This document shows positions 1-5,508 of a stretch of 7,701 nt of DNA, piece after piece (the stretch's first letter is position 1; every line of letters begins with the position of its first letter). The stretch comes from Candidatus Eiseniibacteriota bacterium. Lineage in GTDB: Bacteria; Eisenbacteria; RBG-16-71-46; JAGVPR01. The position numbers and the translations under genes were made by a program. The DNA is taken from contig JAGVPR010000140.1 in NCBI GenBank assembly GCA_020052115.1, forward strand, positions 1 to 7,701, in the 5' to 3' direction. The notes under the pieces were generated by a model. The model had not been told where the DNA came from. It was given only the letters and a program-made list of their open reading frames with translations, and ran no database searches.

Positions 1-147
1 GGGGCGGGCGCCGTCTTCCTCGAAGCGCACCCGGATCCCTCGCGGGCCCTGAGCGACCGGGCCACGCAGATGCCGCTCGCCGATGTCGAACCGTTCTTGC
101 GCGCCCTCGTTCGGATATGGGACGCCGTCCACGAGGCTCCGCTATGA
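1..147 (+). CDS. kdsA: 3-deoxy-8-phosphooctulonate synthase, C-terminal end (partial)
   Basis: Only the last 48 codons are in the window, in frame 1, ending in TGA at 145-147. The enzyme condenses arabinose-5-phosphate with phosphoenolpyruvate to give Kdo-8-phosphate, the cytoplasmic precursor of the Kdo sugar of LPS inner core. The visible stretch carries the pattern FLEAHPDPSRALSD followed by MPLADVEPFLRAL, which fits the C-terminal end of KdsA (a phosphate- and metal-binding E-x-H-P-(D/N)-P segment, then a final helix with PL-x-x-(L/V)-E). The next gene, kdsD, makes its substrate and begins 28 nt downstream, which supports the call. DAHP synthases of the same superfamily also have related endings, but the spacing and kdsD neighbour favour KdsA. 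Confidence 0.85.
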   Translation, partial: GAGAVFLEAHPDPSRALSDRATQMPLADVEPFLRALVRIWDAVHEAPL

Positions 148-175
148 AGAACGCCGAGCGGAAGATGAGGCAGGG

Positions 176-1183
176 ATGAGCCGTCCAGGTTATCCCGGCG
201 GCGCGGCGGACGCGCGCCCCTTCCGCGACGTCGCTCGAGAGGTGCTCGAGTGCGAGGCGGGCGCTCTGTCGGGGCTCGGCTCCGTGCTGGACGAGGGTTT
301 CGAGGCGGCGGTCGGCGCGATCTACGGAACGACGGGTCGCGTGCTCGTGGCGGGCGTGGGGAAATCCGGGCTCGTCGCCGCGAAGATCGCCTCCACGTTT
401 CGGAGCACCGGCACGCCGGCGCTCTTCATTCATCCGGTGGAGGCGATGCACGGCGACCTCGGGATCGCGGGAGAGGACGACCTCGCGCTCCTGCTTTCGA
501 AGAGCGGCGAGAGCGAGGAACTGCTCCGGCTTCTCCCGACGCTTCGCCGTCTCGGCGTGCCGGTCGTCGCCGTCACCTGTCAGCGGGATTCCTCGCTCGC
601 GCGTTCCGCGGATCACCGGCTCTGCCTGGGACCGCTTCGCGAGGCCGGACCGATTGACCTCGTGCCCACGACGAGCACGACCGCGATGATGGCGCTCGGA
701 GACGCGATCGCGGTCGCGCTGCTCGTGCGCCGCGGCTTCCGGAGCGAGCACTTCGCCTTTCTGCATCCGGGCGGGGTGATCGGCCGGAAGGTGTTGCTGC
801 GAGTGGAGGACCTCATGCACTCCGGGGACCGTCTGCCCTGCGTGAGCGGAAACGCCACGGTCCGCGAGGCGATCCTCGAGATGACCGCGAAGCGACTGGG
901 GATGACGGCGGTCGTGGATGGTGACGGCCGGCTCGCGGGGATCCTGACCGACGGCGACCTACGCCGGATCCTTCAACTCGGCGGCGAGCCGCTGGATGCG
1001 AAACTCCTACAGGTGATGACGAGACATCCGAAAACCATTGGAAGAGAGGAGCTCGTCGTGAGCGCCCTCCGCCGGATGGAGGAGAACCCGGGTGGCCCCA
1101 TCACATCGCTCCTCATCGTGGATGATGCGCACCACCCGGTCGGCGTCATCCATCTCCACGATTGCCTGCGCGCCCGGCCTTGA
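176..1183 (+). CDS. kdsD: D-arabinose-5-phosphate isomerase (SIS domain plus two CBS domains)
   Basis: A 335-residue cytoplasmic aldose-ketose isomerase that interconverts ribulose-5-phosphate and arabinose-5-phosphate, the first step of Kdo synthesis. Residues about 35-185 form the SIS sugar-isomerase domain with VGKSG, STGTPALFIHPVEAMHGDLG, SKSGESEE and PTTSTTA motifs. Lys63, Glu115, Glu156 and His197 line up at a constant offset of four with the four catalytic residues known in E. coli KdsD (K59, E111, E152, H193), so activity is expected. Two CBS domains follow at about 212-270 (ending in ILTDGDLRR) and 278-333 (ending in GVIHLHDCLRA). Length matches the family (about 328). The ATG at 176 is chosen because it follows GAGG at 167-170 and leaves a 28-nt gap after kdsA; an in-frame ATG at 83 would add 31 non-conserved residues lying out of frame inside kdsA. 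Likely co-transcribed with kdsA. Confidence 0.95.
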   Translation: MSRPGYPGGAADARPFRDVAREVLECEAGALSGLGSVLDEGFEAAVGAIYGTTGRVLVAGVGKSGLVAAKIASTFRSTGTPALFIHPVEAMHGDLGIAGEDDLALLLSKSGESEELLRLLPTLRRLGVPVVAVTCQRDSSLARSADHRLCLGPLREAGPIDLVPTTSTTAMMALGDAIAVALLVRRGFRSEHFAFLHPGGVIGRKVLLRVEDLMHSGDRLPCVSGNATVREAILEMTAKRLGMTAVVDGDGRLAGILTDGDLRRILQLGGEPLDAKLLQVMTRHPKTIGREELVVSALRRMEENPGGPITSLLIVDDAHHPVGVIHLHDCLRARP

Positions 1184-1194
1184 CGAAGGCGCGC
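1168..1194 (+). terminator. Weak GC-rich hairpin at the end of kdsD
   Basis: A 7-bp inverted repeat, GCGCGCC (1168-1174) and GGCGCGC (1188-1194), spans the kdsD stop codon. A nested alternative hairpin pairs GCCTT (1177-1181) with AAGGC (1186-1190) around a 4-nt loop. No T-run follows, so it is not a classical intrinsic terminator. It could slow transcription or stabilise the kdsA-kdsD transcript end ahead of the promoter gap. High GC content makes chance palindromes common, so the call is tentative. Confidence 0.2.
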
Positions 1195-1236
1195 CGCACG
1201 ATCCACTCGCACACCGAACCGATGCCGATTCCTGTC

Positions 1237-1252
1237 TGGCATAGCCCTTGCT
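1237..1252 (+). promoter_or_regulatory. Candidate sigma-54 (RpoN) -24/-12 promoter
   Basis: TGGCATAGCCCTTGCT matches the sigma-54 consensus TGGCAC-N5-TTGC(A/T) at 10 of the 11 defined bases. The invariant GG (1238-1239) and GC (1250-1251) are separated by exactly 10 nt, as the RpoN holoenzyme requires. Transcription would start near 1263, giving a leader of about 38 nt before the acyltransferase start at 1301. It lies in the only long intergenic gap, in the right orientation, and the downstream genes include rpoN itself. Sigma-54 promoters need an AAA+ enhancer-binding activator; none is encoded in this window. Activity is inferred from sequence match only. Confidence 0.6.
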
Positions 1253-1280
1253 TGACGCGCGCTTCCGCCCTTCCTAGGAT
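1252..1280 (+). promoter_or_regulatory. Candidate sigma-70-type promoter overlapping the sigma-54 site
   Basis: TTGACG (1252-1257) and TAGGAT (1275-1280) are separated by 17 nt, the optimal spacing for a housekeeping promoter; each box has one or two departures from TTGACA/TATAAT. Transcription would start near 1287, leaving a very short leader that still contains the GGGAGG ribosome binding site at 1291-1296. The -35 box shares base 1252 with the sigma-54 -12 element, so the two polymerase forms could not bind together. It probably supplies basal expression of the downstream operon. Confidence 0.5.
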
Positions 1281-1300
1281 GAGGAACGGCGGGAGGGACG

Positions 1301-2206
1301 ATGGGGCTCACGAAGCGGGCACGCCGCGCCGCGCGGTACGGAACGCTGCGGCTCGCCATGGTTGTGAACCGCCGTCTTCCGCGGCGCGCCTCGCTGGCTC
1401 TCTGGGGTTCGCTGGGCCGGGTGGCGCCGCGTTTCCTTCCGCGCACATGGCGCCGCACCGTCGAGCATCTGACGGAGGCGTTTCCGGAGTTGACGGCCGC
1501 GGAGCGAGAGTCCCTGGCCCGGCGGGTGTTTGTCGAGATGGGGCGGAACGCTTCGGACACGATGCGCCTGCTGACGGCGCGGTGCGAGGAGATCCTTCGC
1601 TGGGTGGACGCCGAGGACTGGGAGCGCTTCGAGGCGGCTTACGCCCGCGGGCGCGGGGTGCTGGTTCTCACGGGCCACATCGGCTGCTGGGAGATGCTCG
1701 GCGCATACGTCCGGAGCCGGGGATATCCGCTGAGCGTGCTCGCGCGGCCGCTTCGCGAGCAGAGGTTCGAGGACTTGATGTACCGGTTAAGGAAGCGCTA
1801 CGGCGCCGAGCCGATGGATCCGCGCAGGCGCCTTCGCGCGGCGATGGCGACGCTGCGCTCGGGCGGAGTGGTGGGGCTCTTGCTGGACCTGAACACGGGC
1901 GCGGCTGGAGTGAAGGTGGACTTCTTCGGACGGCCGGCGTGGACGCCGCTCTCCGCGGCATGGCTCGCGCGGCGAAGCGGTGCCATGATCGTCCCGATGG
2001 CGATCGGGCTCCGGCCGGACGGCCGTCAGGTGGTTCGGGTTCTCCCGCCGTTCGACCTCGACGGAGGAGGCTATGATGATCTCGAGACCGGCACGGCGCG
2101 TTGCGCGGCGGCGGTCGAGGAGCTGATAAGGCATGATCCATCGCAGTGGGTGTGGTTCCATCCGCGCTGGCGGGATCGCCGCCGGGCGCCGGCGGATCCG
2201 CTCTAG
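1301..2206 (+). CDS. Lysophospholipid/lipid A acyltransferase, LpxL/HtrB family
   Basis: A 301-residue member of the lipid A biosynthesis acyltransferase family, which transfers a fatty acyl chain (usually from acyl-ACP) to Kdo-lipid A precursors at the inner face of the cytoplasmic membrane. The catalytic HX4E motif is intact as GHIGCWE (His126, Glu131). Other family landmarks are LLLDLNTG (193-200), FFGRPAWTP (208-216; substrate region) and the C-terminal WVWFHPRWRDR (283-293). The first 60 residues are Arg-rich with short hydrophobic stretches, suiting peripheral membrane attachment rather than a clear spanning helix. The ATG at 1301 follows a strong GGGAGG (1291-1296). The gene sits where kdsC and, further on, lptA are often found in this neighbourhood. 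Which acyl position or chain length it serves cannot be read from sequence, and related family members act on other lipids, so no gene symbol is given. Confidence 0.88.
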   Translation: MGLTKRARRAARYGTLRLAMVVNRRLPRRASLALWGSLGRVAPRFLPRTWRRTVEHLTEAFPELTAAERESLARRVFVEMGRNASDTMRLLTARCEEILRWVDAEDWERFEAAYARGRGVLVLTGHIGCWEMLGAYVRSRGYPLSVLARPLREQRFEDLMYRLRKRYGAEPMDPRRRLRAAMATLRSGGVVGLLLDLNTGAAGVKVDFFGRPAWTPLSAAWLARRSGAMIVPMAIGLRPDGRQVVRVLPPFDLDGGGYDDLETGTARCAAAVEELIRHDPSQWVWFHPRWRDRRRAPADPL

Positions 2207-2753
2207 AGCGGTCGTTTCAGTTCTCGCGGCGGCCCTCGCGTTGCTGGCGGCGGCCTGCGGCGGCGGGAGCGATCGCGCCGCCTCTCCCGAGGAGCGGGAG
2301 CGGCCGAAGCAGACCGCGAAGAGAATCAGCCTGACCGAGACCGACATGGGGATCCCGCGCTGGAAGCTGGACGCGGACCAGGTGGCCTCGTACTCCGGCC
2401 GCCAGGCCGTCTACGCGGAAAACGTTCACGTGGACTTCTTCGACGAGGAGGGCTTGCAGGTATCGGTCCTCACATCGAGGGAGGGTCGGCTGGACAGCGG
2501 GACGAACAACATGACGGCGATCGGAGACGTGGTGGTGCGAAACACGGACGGCTACACTCTTGAGACCGATTCGCTGCGCTGGGTGAGCAACGAGCGTCTG
2601 GTGCGCACGGAAGCCTTCGTGCGGCTCACGCGGGGCGAAGACGTACTGACCGGCTACGGTCTGGTCAGCGATCCGGGGCTCGAGCATTTCGAGATCCAGC
2701 GGCGCGTGAGCGGGCGCACCGGGAACGTGGAGGAGCCTCTTGAAGGGCGATAG
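2133..2753 (+). CDS. lptC: LPS export periplasmic protein LptC, lipoprotein-like signal
   Basis: A 206-residue protein of the LptC family, which receives LPS from the LptB2FG inner-membrane extractor and passes it to the periplasmic bridge. Residues 1-25 are basic, 26-41 form a hydrophobic segment and Cys42 follows LLAAA, then a GGGSD linker; this resembles a lipobox, whereas E. coli LptC is anchored by an uncleaved helix. Residues about 68-195 carry the beta-rich LptC/OstA-like fold, with the recognisable VYAENVHVDFFDEEG, ATG-like 'TAIGDVVVRNTDGYTLETDSLRW' core and 'EDVLTGYGLVSDPGLEHFEI' end (given here only as landmarks around residues 129-151 and 167-188). The ATG at 2133 lies 74 nt inside the acyltransferase gene but is the only usable start, because no ATG or GTG occurs in frame before the signal segment; GAGGAG at 2117-2122 precedes it. 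No lptA follows. Confidence 0.87.
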   Translation: MIHRSGCGSIRAGGIAAGRRRIRSRAVVSVLAAALALLAAACGGGSDRAASPEERERPKQTAKRISLTETDMGIPRWKLDADQVASYSGRQAVYAENVHVDFFDEEGLQVSVLTSREGRLDSGTNNMTAIGDVVVRNTDGYTLETDSLRWVSNERLVRTEAFVRLTRGEDVLTGYGLVSDPGLEHFEIQRRVSGRTGNVEEPLEGR

Positions 2754-3498
2754 CGTCGGCGCCGGCGGGACGAACGGGGGCGCGCTCGAGGCCCGGGATC
2801 TCGTCCGGTCGTACGGTCGCACGCGCGTGGTGGATCACGTCAGCCTCACGGTGCGTCCTGGCGAGGTGGTCGGGCTTCTGGGCCCGAACGGAGCCGGGAA
2901 GACGACCACGTTCTACATGATCGTCGGGCTCCTGCGGCCCGACGAGGGCGAGGTAACGCTCGCCGGCCGAGTCCTCACGCCGCTCCCCATGCACGAGCGC
3001 GCGAGGGCGGGGATCGGATATCTGGCTCAGGAGCCCTCGATCTTCAGAAAGCTCACGGTGCGCGAGAACGTTCTCGCGATCCTCGAGACGCTTCCGATGG
3101 ACCGCGCGCGGCGCGAGCAGAGGCTCGCGCAGCTACTGGGCGAGCTCGGGATCTCCCACTTGGCGGATCGGAAGGCGTATGATCTGTCAGGAGGCGAGAG
3201 GCGGCGCGTGGAGATCGCGAGGGCGCTCGTGACGGAGCCTCGATTCATGCTCCTCGACGAGCCATTCGTGGGGATTGACCCGATCGCCGTGGCCGACATC
3301 CAAGCGATCGTGCGAGGTCTTCGCGACCGCGGGCTCGGGGTGCTCATCACCGATCACAACGTGAGAGAAACGCTGAACACGACGGACCGGGCGTATCTCC
3401 TCTACCAGGGCCGCATCCAGATCAGCGGCACCGCGGAGGAGTTGACGACGAACGAATGGGCCCGGAAGATCTACCTAGGCGAGAACTTCAGGCTGTAA
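2740..3498 (+). CDS. lptB: LPS export ABC transporter ATPase LptB
   Basis: A 252-residue cytoplasmic ATPase that as a dimer powers LptF/LptG extraction of LPS from the inner membrane. All nucleotide-binding motifs are intact: Walker A GPNGAGKT (48-55), Q-loop Gln97 in YLAQEPSIFRKLTVREN, signature LSGGE (149-153), Walker B FMLLDE (169-174) and H-loop His206 in ITDHNVRETL. The phrases SIFRKLTV, EPFVGIDPIAV and ITDHNVRETL are diagnostic of LptB among ABC ATPases. The start is the TTG at 2740, which overlaps lptC by 14 nt; no ATG or GTG lies in frame before the conserved ALEARDLVRSYG, and GGAGGAG (2729-2735) precedes it at a short 4-nt spacing, suggesting translational coupling to lptC. The C-terminal ARKIYLGENFRL also matches the family. 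lptF and lptG are not in the window. Confidence 0.97.
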   Translation: MKGDSVGAGGTNGGALEARDLVRSYGRTRVVDHVSLTVRPGEVVGLLGPNGAGKTTTFYMIVGLLRPDEGEVTLAGRVLTPLPMHERARAGIGYLAQEPSIFRKLTVRENVLAILETLPMDRARREQRLAQLLGELGISHLADRKAYDLSGGERRRVEIARALVTEPRFMLLDEPFVGIDPIAVADIQAIVRGLRDRGLGVLITDHNVRETLNTTDRAYLLYQGRIQISGTAEELTTNEWARKIYLGENFRL

Positions 3499-3520
3499 GC
3501 GGGCGGGGGAGCCAACTGCG

Positions 3521-5002
3521 ATGGAAATGAAGCACGGCCTGCACCTGGCGCAGAAGCCCACCCTCATCATGACGCAGCGCCTCCAGATGGCGCTCAAGCT
3601 CCTCGTTCTGAACACGCTCGAGCTTCAACTGCACCTCAAGCAGGAGCTGATGACGAACCCGATGCTCGAGGAAGTGGATGACGTCGTCGAGCAGGAGGAC
3701 ATCGCCGAAGCGCCCGAGGAGCGGGAGGAGCCGGAAACGCCGGAGCAGGCCAAGGAGGAGGAGGAGCCCAAGAAGGAGAGCGAAGAGGAATTCGACTGGT
3801 CCGATTTCTACCAGGACGGTTCCGACGCCGCTCACGAGCGCTCCGAGCCCCAGAACGACGAGGATCGGTACGAGCGCGTTCCGGTCACGCAGATCTCGCT
3901 GCAAGAACACCTCATCTCGCAGTTCCGTCTCGCGGTGGACGACGCGGACACCGTTCGCGCCGGTGAATACCTGATCGGCCTCCTGGACGACCGCGGCTAT
4001 CTGATGGCGAGCGACGACGACAGCGGAGCCGAGGGCAGCGACCCGTGGTCCCGGACGCGCGACCTCGTCGTGCGCGAGGCCGGGGTCACGATCGAGACCG
4101 TGGAAAAGGCGCTGCGCGTGGTGCAGTCGCTCGATCCTCCCGGGATCGGCGCGCGAAGCCTGCAGGAGTGCTTGCTGATTCAGCTCCGCGCGAGGGACCT
4201 CTCCGAGAGCCTCTCGGCCCGCATCGTCGCGGAGCGCTTCGATGATCTGAAGGCGCGCCGGTACCAGGACATCGCGCGCGCTCTCAAGGTGACGCCGGAG
4301 CAGGTGCAAGCCGCCGTGGATTGCATCGCCACGCTCAACCCCTCGCCGGGCGGACTGATCTCGGCGGAAGGGGTGAAGTACGTCTACCCGGATCTCATCG
4401 TGGATCGGGTCGGCGACGATTACGAAGTCTTCCTGAACGACAAGAACGTCCCGCGATTGCGGATCAGCCCGACCTACGAGCGCGTTCTTCGCAACAGCCC
4501 CAGCAATGACAAGACGCGCGAGTACGTCCAGACCAAGCTCAATTCGGCGAAGTGGCTCATCCAGACGATCGAGCAGCGCCGCCGCACGATGGTGAAGGTG
4601 ATGCGGTGCATCGTGAAGGAGCAAAGGGACTTTCTCGAGAAGGGGATCCGGTTCCTCAAACCGCTCACGCTGCAGCAGGTGGCGAGCCAGATTGACATGC
4701 ACGAGTCCACCGTGAGCCGCGTGACGCGGAGCAAGTACGTGCAAACGCCGCGAGGCGTCTTCGAGCTGAAATTCTTCTTCAGCTCCGGCATCGAGATGGA
4801 AGACGGCGACGAGATTTCGGCCCGAAGCGCGAAGGACATCATCCAGCAACTCATTGACCAGGAGGACAAGCAGGAACCGCTCAGCGATCAGAGGATCGCC
4901 GATCTACTCCATGAACGTGGGCTGCGGATCGCGCGACGCACCGTGGCCAAATACCGGGAGCAACTGGGCGTTCCGCCCGCGCGCTACCGGAAGCGCCTCT
5001 AA
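3521..5002 (+). CDS. rpoN: RNA polymerase sigma-54 factor RpoN
   Basis: A 493-residue alternative sigma factor that directs RNA polymerase to -24/-12 promoters and waits for an AAA+ activator to open DNA. Region I (about 8-51) has the Leu/Gln-rich activator-interaction segment around QRLQMALKLLVLNTLELQ. Region II (52-116) is strongly acidic, rich in Glu with EEEEPKKESEEEFDW. The core-binding domain spans about 120-320 and includes QSLDPPGIGARSLQECL (202-218). The DNA-binding part holds the helix-turn-helix LTLQQVASQIDMHESTVSR (382-400) and the RpoN box ARRTVAKYREQL (471-482), nearly identical to the family consensus. Length is normal (E. coli 477). The ATG at 3521 follows GGGGGAG at 3505-3511, 22 nt after lptB. 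The sigma-54-like promoter at 1237-1252 could make its expression self-reinforcing. Confidence 0.98.
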   Translation: MEMKHGLHLAQKPTLIMTQRLQMALKLLVLNTLELQLHLKQELMTNPMLEEVDDVVEQEDIAEAPEEREEPETPEQAKEEEEPKKESEEEFDWSDFYQDGSDAAHERSEPQNDEDRYERVPVTQISLQEHLISQFRLAVDDADTVRAGEYLIGLLDDRGYLMASDDDSGAEGSDPWSRTRDLVVREAGVTIETVEKALRVVQSLDPPGIGARSLQECLLIQLRARDLSESLSARIVAERFDDLKARRYQDIARALKVTPEQVQAAVDCIATLNPSPGGLISAEGVKYVYPDLIVDRVGDDYEVFLNDKNVPRLRISPTYERVLRNSPSNDKTREYVQTKLNSAKWLIQTIEQRRRTMVKVMRCIVKEQRDFLEKGIRFLKPLTLQQVASQIDMHESTVSRVTRSKYVQTPRGVFELKFFFSSGIEMEDGDEISARSAKDIIQQLIDQEDKQEPLSDQRIADLLHERGLRIARRTVAKYREQLGVPPARYRKRL

Positions 5003-5013
5003 GCTGGCTGGGC

Positions 5014-5032
5014 GACCCCCGCCTGGGGCGTC
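5014..5032 (+). other. Small GC hairpin in the rpoN-hpf gap
   Basis: In the 53-nt gap, GACCCCC (5014-5020) pairs with GGGGCGTC (5025-5032) as a 7-bp stem with one bulged C (5029) and a GCCT loop. It ends 9 nt before the hpf ribosome binding site GGGAGGA (5042-5048). A tandem 7-nt repeat GGCGTCC (5027-5033 and 5034-5040) overlaps the 3' arm. There is no T-run, so it is not a terminator. It may be an mRNA processing or translation-tuning element, or only a product of high GC. Confidence 0.25.
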
Positions 5033-5055
5033 CGGCGTCCAGGGAGGACGAACTG

Positions 5056-5475
5056 ATGGAGATCACCACGACGGCACGTCACTTCGAGCTGACTCCGACC
5101 GTGCGCGAGCACGGAGAGAAACGACTCCAGAAGCTGACCCGCTACTTCGACCGAATCGCCAAGGCCAATGTGGTGCTCGTCAGAGAGAAGCACCGGCAGA
5201 TCGCCGAGATCACCGTTCACCTGAACGGCTCGGATTTGGTGAGCCGTGAGGAGACGAACGACATCTTTCTGTCCATTGACCGCGCGGTCGACAGCCTCGA
5301 AACGCAGATCAAGCGGCACAAGGAGCGGCTCGTCGAGCGCAATCGGAAGGAAAACGGGATAAAGCGGATCCCGCAGGAAACGTCCTCCTCCGACCTCGAG
5401 GACATCGAGGATGAAGAACCGGTCGAGGATGAAATCCAAGGGACCGCAGGGGAGACGGGTCCCGGAACGTCCTGA
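5056..5475 (+). CDS. hpf: Ribosome hibernation promoting factor, short form with acidic tail
   Basis: A 139-residue HPF/YfiA (S30AE) family protein that binds the 30S decoding channel and helps inactivate or dimerise ribosomes in slow growth. Residues 1-100 give the S30AE domain: MEITTTARHFELTPTVREH, then LTRYFDRI (27-34), a central beta strand EITVHLNG (50-57), and DIFLSIDRAVDSLETQIKRHKERL (69-92) with the basic helix that contacts 16S rRNA. The last 30 or so residues (about 109-139) are acidic and low-complexity, and the C-terminal dimerisation domain of long HPFs is absent. Strong GGGAGGA at 5042-5048 marks the ATG. Its place immediately after rpoN is conserved in many bacteria and usual for hpf. 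Confidence 0.95.
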   Translation: MEITTTARHFELTPTVREHGEKRLQKLTRYFDRIAKANVVLVREKHRQIAEITVHLNGSDLVSREETNDIFLSIDRAVDSLETQIKRHKERLVERNRKENGIKRIPQETSSSDLEDIEDEEPVEDEIQGTAGETGPGTS

Positions 5476-5490
5476 TCGGTTTCTGGGACC
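5458..5490 (+). other. Inverted repeat across the hpf stop codon
   Basis: GGTCCCGGAA (5458-5467) can pair with TTCTGGGACC (5481-5490) to form a 10-bp stem containing one G-U pair and a 13-nt loop that holds the hpf stop codon (5473-5475). It is followed by GTCCGGGAACGGG rather than T residues, so it does not look like an intrinsic terminator. It ends 18 nt before hprK, whose ATG has only a weak ribosome binding site, so the hairpin could affect hprK translation or mark an RNA processing site. Confidence 0.35.
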
Positions 5491-5508
5491 GTCCGGGAAC
5501 GGGCCGCG

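Noticed and set aside
83..175. 31-residue N-terminal extension of kdsD from the ATG at 83
   Set aside because: It lies out of frame inside the conserved kdsA end, has no family similarity, and a better start with a ribosome binding site exists at 176.
1180..1208. TTGACG at the kdsD stop as another -35 box
   Set aside because: At 16-18 nt downstream there is no -10-like hexamer (the 17-nt position reads CCACTC).
1162..2076. + strand open frame of 304 codons overlapping the acyltransferase
   Set aside because: Its product is compositionally biased (Arg/Gly/Ala) with no motifs, while the overlapping frame from 1301 has a full catalytic motif set.
3488..4849. Antisense open frame of 453 codons opposite rpoN
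   Set aside because: It mirrors a clearly conserved rpoN gene; high GC at third positions removes stop codons on the opposite strand. Its translation shows no recognisable domain.
4854..4882. TTGACC inside rpoN as a -35 box for an hpf promoter
   Set aside because: The 17-nt-spaced hexamer is CCGCTC, not a -10 box, and the bases are explained by the rpoN coding sequence.
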